A stretch of DNA of 48,261 bases from Candidatus Acidiferrales bacterium (lineage in GTDB: Bacteria; Acidobacteriota; Terriglobia; Acidiferrales; UBA7541): assembly GCA_030037315.1 (NCBI GenBank), contig JASHRM010000164.1, forward strand, positions 1 to 48,261, in the 5' to 3' direction. The notes under the pieces were generated by a model, which had not been told where the DNA came from, made no database searches, and worked only from the letters and a program-made list of their open reading frames with translations. The stretch's first letter is position 1, and each line of letters opens with the position of its first letter. The position numbers were made by a program, and so were the translations under genes. Positions 1-7,259 of this stretch are shown here, piece after piece.

Positions 1-14
1 GGGCAGGGGGGATC

Positions 15-1745
15 ATGAACAGACGAAAATTACTCGGCATGCTTGGAATGTCGCCGGTAGCGCTGGCTGGAAGCCGCGCTCTTGCGCTTCCCGCAAAAAA
101 AGTCAAACCCGTCGCTGGCCCCCCGAAAATTGATGTGTTGAACCCGCGGGGCACGCCTCCACCGATCACGTTGATTCCGATGGCAAAGCGCCTCGACACA
201 ATCAACGGAAAAACCATCTACTTGGTTTCCGACGGTTTTCCCGGAGCAGACATATTCCTTGATCAGATCGCGATTTGGTTTAAGAAAAACAACCCCAGCG
301 TCACTACGGTTTACCGGCTGAAGGCCGGCGGGTTCGCCGATGACGACCCGAAATTAATGGCGGAGATAAAGGAAAAGGCCAATGGCGTAATCATGGCCAT
401 TGGGCATTGAAGCACCTGCACGCCAGCGACCGTCGGTCACTGCATGCAGATCGAAAAGATGGGGATTCCCACGGCCCCCATGGTGACGATCGCATTCAAG
501 GATCTCGCCAAGACGAACGCCGCGAAGCGCGGCATGCCCCTGGAACGTATCTGCTTCACCCCGCATCCCGTGTGGGGCAAGACGCCGGAACAGATGTACG
601 CGTATCTCGAGGGTAACGATCCCGTCACCGGCAAGCCGCTGATGAAAGAAGTGATCGGCGCTCTGACGGATCCGCTGACACCTGAAGAAGCAAAGACCGG
701 CACGATCACGCCCCCTACGGGCGCTCCGATCTTTACCGATACCGCAGACAACCTGCAGAGCTATTTCCTGGACAACGGGATGACGGATTTCATGCCGATC
801 ATTTTGCCCACTCGCGAGCGCGTCGATGCGATGCTCAAAGCCACCAGCCACAAGCCAGACGAGGTGGTCGGCAAGATGACTCCCGCGCAAGGGGCTTTCC
901 CGGCGTGGACTTTCACCGTAGAACAGGTTGCCGTCAACGCCGTGATGGCCGGCGCGCTGCCGGAATATTTCCCGACGCTGCTCGCAATCGGCTCAACCGG
1001 CATTTCGGCGCTCTTCAGCTCCACGAACTCGCTCGTCTCCGCGGTAATCGTAAATGGTCCCATTCGCGACAAGTTGCAAATGAACTACGGAATCGGCGCG
1101 ATGGGCCCGTTCAACCAGGCCAATGCGGTCGTCGGCCGCGCGTGGACGCTCATGTCAAAGAACCTCGACGGCGGCGGCGTGGCCGGCGAGACCTATATGG
1201 GCTCGCAGGGTAACGTGATCAACTACAACAACCTGATCATTCCTGAGAATGAGAAGGACAGCCCCTGGGAGCCTTTCCACGTGCAACGGGGCTTTAAGCC
1301 CGACGAAAATGTTCTCAGCTTTTTCTTCGGATTCAACATCACGCAGGGTCAAGGTGGAAAAGGTCTGGGGATGAAACCCATCCCGCACTATGAAGAAGCG
1401 ATGTCGGCCAACGTGGCGCCCTTCGCCTCACTGTTCGGAGCGCTCTTCATTCTCGATCCGTTGGTCGCGCACGGCCTTGGCGACCGGGGCCTAAAGACCA
1501 AGCAGCAAGTCGCTGACTGGCTGCAAAAGAACACCACCGTCACTGTCAAAGATGTCAAGACGATGCTGTTCAGCGGCCTGCCGCGCGGTCCGCAAGCGGC
1601 GAATTTGACGGACGATTCGGTCATACCGAAATGGCCGAACGCGGACGCTTACAACCTCGTCGTCTGCGGCGGACAGACCAACCCGTATCACCAGCTCGCG
1701 AATATGAGCTACCGCGTCAGCGTTTCTGTAGATAAGTGGACGTAG
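15..1745 (+). CDS. UGSC-family exported selenoprotein (TGA at 408-410 read as selenocysteine)
   Basis: One 577-codon frame is interrupted only by TGA at codon 132. Residues before and after it form one family pattern: LNPRG near residue 43, a GADIFLDQIA helix, then GVIMAIGH-U-STC-TPATVGH, followed by EKMGIPTAPMV. This matches the UGSC family, whose hallmark is Sec-x-x-Cys, here U-S-T-C (Sec132, Cys135). The C-terminal half, with IVNGPI, GAMGPFNQANA and SPWEPFHVQRGF, resembles the second domain found in long members of the family. A G-rich Shine-Dalgarno precedes the ATG at 15. The N-terminus (MNRRKLLGML, then an Ala/Leu stretch ending in ALALPA) looks like a twin-arginine signal peptide, so export is inferred. 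The reaction is unknown; a thiol/selenol redox role is inferred from the motif. The alternative is two separate ORFs (15-410 and 444-1745), or a true nonsense mutation. Selenocysteine genes are not in this window. Confidence 0.85.
408..410 (+). other. In-frame UGA, probable selenocysteine codon (Sec132)
   Basis: The TGA sits exactly where UGSC proteins carry Sec or Cys, and the frame on both sides continues the same family alignment. The next codons give S-T-C, so the motif is U-x-x-C. No other stop interrupts the frame from 15 to 1745. Confidence 0.82.
417..448 (+). promoter_or_regulatory. Candidate bacterial SECIS hairpin
   Basis: Six bases after the UGA a stem-loop can form. The arms are TGCA 417-420 with 445-448, CAG 424-426 with CTG 440-442, and GACC 428-431 with GGTC 435-438. 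There is a C/A mismatch at 427/439 and a GTC apical loop at 432-434. Bacterial SECIS elements are coding-region hairpins just after the UGA with a G at the start of the apical loop roughly 16-37 nt downstream; here G432 is 22 nt downstream. The fold was made by eye. Confidence 0.6.
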
Positions 1746-1757
1746 TTCAGTCCGCTG

Positions 1758-1806
1758 GGCCATCCCGCGGCTCGTCTGCCCACCGGCCGCGGGAGGGCCT
1801 TTCGTC
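1758..1806 (+). terminator. Hairpin, possible terminator of the selenoprotein gene
   Basis: CCCGCGGC at 1764-1771 pairs with GCCGCGGG at 1786-1793 over a 14-nt loop. An outer GGCC/GGCC pair lies at about 1758-1761 and 1796-1799, and a short pyrimidine run TTTCGTCC follows. It lies between convergent genes. The T-tract is weak, so termination is plausible rather than certain. Confidence 0.45.
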
Positions 1807-1818
1807 CTCCTACGATTG

Positions 1819-2442
1819 TCACGGCTTCGCTTTGACCGCGGGATCGGCCTCTGAAGCGTTCCCCTGAACCAGATCCGTCTTGATCGTCATTTTTTGATTT
1901 GGCTGCAGGTCTACGTCAGTGTCGAAAGGTTGGTAGCCGACGAGATCGATCTTGATGTGGTGTTTGCCCGGCGCGATCAGCATCGAGCGTCCCACGCCGC
2001 CGAAATCATGCACGGTTCCCGCAAACGCGCCGTCCACCAGCACCGCGGCACGATCCGGAGTCACTTCGAGCTTCACTTGCGCCGTCACGGCAGAAAATTG
2101 CGCCTTCGGATTTTTCTCGAGCGCCACAGCGACGATCACCTGTTTGCCGGGATTAACAGCAATTTCCCGGTCCATATTTAGGTAGCCTGTCTGACGAATG
2201 GAGATTCTGTGTGTTCCCGGCAAGAGCAATACTTGCTTGTCGCCTGTGAGTTCGTCGACGTATCCCACGTACTGATCGTCGACCCAAACGCCGGCGGTTT
2301 TTTCGGCCTTGGTCTTGCCGACAAAATTTACCTGACCCATGACTTTGTTTTGATTTTGCGCGCTGCTGAAATTTGGAGCAAAGAATAGCGCTGCGATCAT
2401 GCAAAAAAAGACAGTTGCCCTGCGTGTTTTGTGAATTCTCAT
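1819..2442 (-). CDS. Exported protein with two PEGA-like domains
   Basis: A 207-residue protein. The start at 2442 is chosen over an in-frame ATG at 2463 because GAGGAG lies just upstream of 2442. An N-terminal signal peptide (RRATVFFCMIAALFFAP, cleavage near SSAQ) points to export. Two beta-rich repeats follow. The first, around residues 45-110, has GVWVDDQYVGYVDE then LLPGTHRISIRQTGY. The second, around 125-190, has AAVLVDGAFAGTV then IAPGKHHIKIDLVGY. This G-x-H-x-I-x-x-x-x-x-GY pattern is typical of PEGA domains, small surface or wall-associated modules without enzymatic activity. The gene stands alone, convergent with the selenoprotein gene. The specific role is unknown. Confidence 0.85.
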   Translation of the reverse strand: MRIHKTRRATVFFCMIAALFFAPNFSSAQNQNKVMGQVNFVGKTKAEKTAGVWVDDQYVGYVDELTGDKQVLLLPGTHRISIRQTGYLNMDREIAVNPGKQVIVAVALEKNPKAQFSAVTAQVKLEVTPDRAAVLVDGAFAGTVHDFGGVGRSMLIAPGKHHIKIDLVGYQPFDTDVDLQPNQKMTIKTDLVQGNASEADPAVKAKP

Positions 2443-2614
2443 GGCTCTCCTCACGTTGCGCATCTCGGACGAGGAATCGCATCAAGACGATTCACGGGGC
2501 TGGGCTTAAGATAAACCGTCCCTACTAGGTGGATGAACGATCGACACTTGAAGTCGCTGAAAATCGGCGGAATTGTGCCCGGACGCTTACTTCTAAGCTT
2601 CTAACCGTTGCCTG

Positions 2615-4235
2615 TCAGGGCAGTGAGAACGCCATGTAGACGTTGCCCGCGGTCACGAAAATGTATTGCTTGCCATCCACTTCGTAGCTGATCGGATTCG
2701 ACCGCGCGGAGTGGCCCATTTGAATGTTCCAAAGAGGTTTGCCGGTTTCTGCGTCGAGCGCAAAAAAGTTGCCCTCGTCAGTCCCGCTGAAGACCAAACC
2801 ACCTGCGGTGGAAAGCACCGGAACCCAGGCTGGCGAGAGGATCTTGAATTGCCATTTCAATTTGCCGGTAGTCGCTTCGAGCGCTCGAATTGCGCCGTAC
2901 TGCTGTTCGCCAACCAACGCGCGGATTCCGCCCCCACCCACAATTCCTTTTGGCGGCCCCGGCTCGATTTTGCCTGTGCCCTTGATGAAATAAGCCCCCG
3001 TTTCATGGGCGCTCACATAAAAGAGGCCCGTCTGCGGGCTATACGACGGGCTCGTCCAATCCACGCCGCCAGTGATGCTCGGATAAACGAGCGTCCCCGC
3101 GCCTAACGTCGGCTCCTGATTCGGTGCCGGAATGGGACGGCCATTTGTGTCGAGCCCTTTCGCCCATGTCTCCTTCACGAACGGCACGCCCGTCATGAAT
3201 TTTCCCGTGACGCGGTCAATCACGTAGTAAAAGCCGTTGCGATTTGCAAAGCCGATGAGCTTTCTCGGCGTGCCGTCGATCGTCGCATTGAAGAGTACGG
3301 CCGGCTCGCTCGAGTCCCAGTCGTGATCTTCGTGCGGAGAAAATTGGAAGTACCATTTCAGCTTGCCGGTATCCGCATCGAGCGCGATCAGCGAGCACGT
3401 GTAGAGATTGTCGCCGGGCCGATCGTCATCATTAAAATCGGGCGCCGGATTTCCCGTGCCCCAATAAATGAGATTCAAATCCGGATCGTAGGAGCCGTTG
3501 TTCCATGTCGTCGCTCCAGCGCTTTGTGCGGCGCCGTTGCCCCATGTATCGGCTCCAGGCTCGCCGGGGCGTGGCGTCGTCCAAAAACGCCACAGCCGCT
3601 TGCCGGTTTTGGGATCGTAGGCATCAACAAACCCGCGCACTGCCGCTTCGCTGCCGGCGATTCCAACGACCACTTTGTCTTTCAGCGCAAGCGGAGGGCC
3701 GGTCATCGCGTAGCCCATCACGTTATCCGCTACATGCACGTTCCAGCGAACGGCGCCGGTCTTGTCATCAAGCGCGATCAAATGCGCGTCAGCGGTGCCG
3801 ACAAAAAGCGTGTCGCCAAGAATCGCCACGCCTCGGCTCGTCGCATAGAGGCCGATCGAGACGACATGCTCCGGCAATGTCGGCGAGTAACTCCAAATCT
3901 TCAGTCCGCTGCGCACATCGAGCGCCGTCACCGTGCTCGGCGGTTCGGTGATGTACATTACGCCGTCCACCACGATCGGAGACGATTCGAGATTCGCCAC
4001 CGGACGCGACGGCTGATACATCCACGCAATTTTCAAACTTGACACATTCTGCCGGTTGATCTGTTTCAACGAGGAATATTGTTGCGAAAAATAGCTGCCG
4101 CTGTAAGTTAGCCAGTTTTGCGGCTCGCTCTGCGCATGCAGAATGCGTTCGTAGGGGACATCCTGGCTCAGCAATCGAATCGGGCTTAGCAACAACAAAA
4201 CGAACACGGCCCACAGCGCAGTTTTTGTGATTCTC
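2615..4235 (-). CDS. PQQ-dependent alcohol-type dehydrogenase with D-S-S metal-site motif
   Basis: The start codon occupies 4235-4237, so the gene really spans 2615-4237, overlapping the upstream cytochrome gene by four bases (ATGA). The 540-residue protein has a signal peptide followed by an eight-bladed PQQ propeller with many W-x-x-x-x-x and ALD-x-x-TGK repeats. Family landmarks are SEAAVRG (metal-ligand Glu), GTGNPAP (metal-ligand Asn) and HDWDSSEP with catalytic Asp308. The residue two after Asp308 is Ser, not Asp, which argues against the lanthanide (D-Y-D) type. The vicinal Cys pair found beside PQQ in classical methanol dehydrogenases is absent. Periplasmic oxidation of an alcohol or sugar with electrons passed to the adjoining cytochrome c is inferred; the substrate is unknown. 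Confidence 0.85.
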
Positions 4236-5058
4236 ATCGGGCCCCCTTCAAGCTTGCAAGATAAGCGACCAGGTCGTTGACCTGCGGGTCGCTCAACTTG
4301 CCTCTGTAGCTCGGCATCGTGCTTTTGCCGGACTCCTTATCCAATTGGCGCAAATCGGCCTTTTGGAACGACAGGAATTTGCCGGTCGCGTCTTTGATTA
4401 CGATGTGGAATGAATCTTCCGCGGCGCGCGTGCCGTCGTAGGTGTGGCCGTCTTTCGTGACCAAATGAACATATAGATATTCAAGCTGGCCGCCGCTCTC
4501 CAGAAAAGACCGCGCCTGCGGCAGATCCGTTCCCGGGTATAAGACGGCGGTTTTCAAATAGCTGGGGCCGCGCTCCGCGCCGACGTTTGTTAACTCAGGT
4601 CCGGTTCCGCTTCCCTCGCCCGAAATGATGTGGCAGCTCGAACAGCCGCTCGAGTCGTACACAGCTTTGCCTTTCTCCGGATCGCCGGTCACTTTGGCGT
4701 CGTCCACGCGCTTGAGCGAAAGAAGGTATGCCACCAATTGATTGATTTGTGCGTCGTTGAGCTGGCCCGAAAATGCCGGCATTCCTCCGGAAAGCCCGTT
4801 CTTGATCACGTTGATAACGGCGGGCGCACCCAACCTGAATGGAATTCCCTGAATGTTTGGACCCATCGCGCCGCCGCCGTCCAAGCCGTGGCACGTGGAG
4901 CAGCGCACTTCAAATGTCTGTTTGCCCTGGTCGATATCTGCCGGAGTGGGATTCGCGATAGCGGTGTCCTGACGAGGCGAAGACGACGACAGGCTCGGCG
5001 CTAACAGAGAGCAGATAGCAACGCACGCAACTATGCCCAGTCTTCGGAATAGAACCAT
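4234..5058 (-). CDS. Diheme c-type cytochrome, partner of the PQQ dehydrogenase
   Basis: A 274-residue exported protein. The ATG at 5058 is preferred over a GTG at 5094 because a G-rich Shine-Dalgarno (GGGGGGA) lies upstream and a signal peptide begins directly after it. There are two heme sites, CSTCH at residues 53-57 and CSSCH at 139-143. Likely axial Met residues are in GGMPAFSG and STMPSYRG. The C-terminal part (EDSFHIVIKDATGK through LVAYLASLK) resembles the heme-binding domain common in planctomycete and acidobacterial cytochromes. The stop overlaps the start of the following PQQ dehydrogenase gene, so the two are translationally coupled. It probably accepts electrons from that enzyme in the periplasm. 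Confidence 0.9.
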   Translation of the reverse strand: MVLFRRLGIVACVAICSLLAPSLSSSSPRQDTAIANPTPADIDQGKQTFEVRCSTCHGLDGGGAMGPNIQGIPFRLGAPAVINVIKNGLSGGMPAFSGQLNDAQINQLVAYLLSLKRVDDAKVTGDPEKGKAVYDSSGCSSCHIISGEGSGTGPELTNVGAERGPSYLKTAVLYPGTDLPQARSFLESGGQLEYLYVHLVTKDGHTYDGTRAAEDSFHIVIKDATGKFLSFQKADLRQLDKESGKSTMPSYRGKLSDPQVNDLVAYLASLKGAR

Positions 5059-5122
5059 TGCAGTTTTCCCCCCAAACGTGCGATAACGGCTCACGTTCGG
5101 CGCATAGCATACACCGGAATTT

Positions 5123-5145
5123 CGGGCGACCTAAAGAAACGCCCG
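5123..5145. promoter_or_regulatory. Inverted repeat in the divergent PQQ promoter region
   Basis: CGGGCG at 5123-5128 and CGCCCG at 5140-5145 form a perfect 6-bp dyad with an 11-bp spacer. It lies between the cytochrome/PQQ operon (minus) and the second PQQ dehydrogenase (plus). It could be an operator shared by both; no regulator can be named. Confidence 0.3.
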
Positions 5146-5205
5146 TCACGAGCTTTGCGTCTTTTCTAATTGGGTCAACGGATGACCACCGGGGGGATGC
5201 ACATA

Positions 5206-7044
5206 ATGAATGCGAGAAAGTGTTTTTTTCTGGGTGTGCTGATCGCCGTCTCCGCGTGCGCGGCTTTCGCGCAAACGCGCGTGGACGACAAGGCGCTCAA
5301 GAACGCCGATAAGGATGGGAACGAATGGTTGTCGCCGGGACGCGATTATCATGAGACGCGATACAGTCCGCTTAAGCAGATCGATACAACGAACGTCAGC
5401 AAGATAGGCCTTGCCTGGTATTACGACACGGATTCCGACCGCGGAACCGTTGAGACCACTCCGATTATTTCCAACGGCACGATGTACGCGACGCTGCCGT
5501 GGAGCGTGGTCGTGGCCGTAGATGCGCGCACCGGCAAGGAAAAGTGGCGCTGGGATCCGAAAATCCCGCACATGAATTTCCCTCCGGGTTCCGTTGGCAA
5601 TCCGAATAAAGTCCGCACGGGTCCCAGCGTGTGCTGCGGTCCCGCGAATCGCGGCGTCGCGATTTACGATGGGAAAATCTATGTCGGCACGCTCGATGCG
5701 CGGCTCGTCGCTCTGGATGCGGAAACCGGCAACGTCGTCTGGCAGGTGCAGACAATCTCCGACGCGCAAGACTACAGCATCACCGGCGCGCCGCGCATCG
5801 CTCACGGAAAGGTGATCATCGGAAACGCCGGCGGCGAGTACGGCGTGCGAGGTTTCGCCAGCGCGTATGACGCGGAGACCGGCAAAGAAGTTTGGCGTTT
5901 TTATACCGTGCCGGGTGACCCATCAAAGCCGTTTGAAAATAAAGCGATGGAAGAGGCCGCGAAGACGTGGTCAGGTGATTGGTGGAAGCTGGGCGGCGGC
6001 GGCAACGTATGGGATGGAATTACCTACGATCCCGATCTCAACTTTGTCTATATCGGCGTCGGCCAGGGCGGACCTTGGGTTCAAGGCTTCCGCGATCCCA
6101 AGCGCAACGATAATTTGTATCTCTGCTCGATCGTGGCGCTGAATGCCGACACCGGCAAATTCGAGTGGGCTTTCCAGACCACTCCCGCGGACGAATGGGA
6201 TTATGACGCGACGCAAGGCATGACGCTTGCCGATTTGACCATCGACGGCAAGTTGCGCAAGGTGATCATGCAAGCGCCGAAGAACGGCTACTTCTACGTG
6301 ATCGACCGCAAAACCGGAAAATTCATCTCCGGCGCCCCATACGTCCACGTCACTTGGTCCACAGGACTCGATCCGGTCACTGGACGTCCGCACGAGGCGC
6401 CGAATATGCGTTACGAGAAACAGGAAGTGGACGTTTCTCCGGGTCCCGCGGGCGGGCACGCGTGGCCGGGTATGTCGTTCAATCCCGCGACCGGGCTTGT
6501 CTATCTTCCCGCACTCGACAGCGCGTTCGCATACGTCGCCGAGAAAGAATTCAAGCCCGAGCTTGGCGTGTACAACTGGGGCATCATCCTTCGTCCTGCA
6601 GCGCCGCAGCCGGGTAAGGCTCCGCTGCCTCCGAATCACGCGTTCCTGACGGCATGGAATCCAGTGACGGAGAAAGAGCAGTGGCGGGCCGATGAAATCA
6701 GCGGCGGTGGAACCGTAACGACGGCTGGCAACCTTGTTTTTGCCGGATCGAACGACGGAGAATTCGTCGCTTTCAGCGCCGATAAGGGCGAGAAACTTTG
6801 GTCGGTGAAGTTGCAGCCCGGTCTGGCAAATCCAGCCACGTACATGCTGGATGGGAAGCAATACGTTGCCGTGCTTTCAGGCCGAGGTGGCAAAGCCCGT
6901 ATATATACGTTTGCGCTCGACGGGAATTTGCCGATTCCGGCGCGTCCGGCGGGCACGAATGATTTCTTCGGACCGCCGGGAGGGAACGCGCCAGCACCTG
7001 CTCCGCAGGCGCCGACGCAGCAGAATCAGAACCCGAACCACTAG
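5206..7044 (+). CDS. PQQ-dependent alcohol dehydrogenase with D-Y-D (lanthanide-type) motif
   Basis: A 612-residue protein. The ATG at 5206 is chosen because GGGGGG lies nine bases upstream and a clean signal peptide (CFFLGVLIAVSACAAFAQ) follows; earlier in-frame starts at 5170, 5182 and 5197 are less well placed. It is an eight-bladed PQQ propeller with a vicinal Cys143-Cys144 pair, metal-ligand Glu211 in GGEYGVRG, and DEWDYDATQ with catalytic Asp332 and Asp334. The extra Asp two positions on is the signature of XoxF/PedH-type lanthanide enzymes. One oddity: the usual metal-ligand Asn (GxGN) is Gln287 in GVGQGGPW. The C-terminus is a Pro/Gln-rich tail. Periplasmic alcohol oxidation is inferred. 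It is divergent from the cytochrome operon. Confidence 0.88.
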   Translation: MNARKCFFLGVLIAVSACAAFAQTRVDDKALKNADKDGNEWLSPGRDYHETRYSPLKQIDTTNVSKIGLAWYYDTDSDRGTVETTPIISNGTMYATLPWSVVVAVDARTGKEKWRWDPKIPHMNFPPGSVGNPNKVRTGPSVCCGPANRGVAIYDGKIYVGTLDARLVALDAETGNVVWQVQTISDAQDYSITGAPRIAHGKVIIGNAGGEYGVRGFASAYDAETGKEVWRFYTVPGDPSKPFENKAMEEAAKTWSGDWWKLGGGGNVWDGITYDPDLNFVYIGVGQGGPWVQGFRDPKRNDNLYLCSIVALNADTGKFEWAFQTTPADEWDYDATQGMTLADLTIDGKLRKVIMQAPKNGYFYVIDRKTGKFISGAPYVHVTWSTGLDPVTGRPHEAPNMRYEKQEVDVSPGPAGGHAWPGMSFNPATGLVYLPALDSAFAYVAEKEFKPELGVYNWGIILRPAAPQPGKAPLPPNHAFLTAWNPVTEKEQWRADEISGGGTVTTAGNLVFAGSNDGEFVAFSADKGEKLWSVKLQPGLANPATYMLDGKQYVAVLSGRGGKARIYTFALDGNLPIPARPAGTNDFFGPPGGNAPAPAPQAPTQQNQNPNH

Positions 7045-7062
7045 TTCGGCAGAAAACAAAAA

Positions 7063-7099
7063 TGGCATGCCGTCATCGTTTTTGCGAGAGGGCATGCCA
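7063..7099. repeat. Inverted repeat with GGCATGCC arms
   Basis: TGGCATGCC at 7063-7071 and GGCATGCCA at 7091-7099 form a perfect 9-bp dyad with a 19-bp spacer in the convergent gap between the PQQ gene and topA. The 8-bp core is itself palindromic. No clear T-tract follows, so it is not called a terminator. Confidence 0.4.
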
Positions 7100-7259
7100 A
7101 TCTTTCTGGCAACATAAACGCCGATTTGTCATCCCCGAACCGAGCCGCGATTTCCGCGGCGGCGACGTGTGAGGGATCTGCTCTACCGATCTCTTAGCTT
7201 CTGGCGCCCGTTGAGGCGCGGTGAGTCGTTTTTTGTTCGACTTCAGTAGCTAGGTTCGC

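Noticed and set aside
354-890. Minus-strand ORF of 178 codons
   Set aside because: It lies antisense to the selenoprotein, has shadow-like Arg/His-rich composition and no recognisable domain.
3323-4042. Plus-strand ORF of 239 codons
   Set aside because: Antisense to the PQQ dehydrogenase, with Arg-rich composition typical of a shadow frame in GC-rich DNA.
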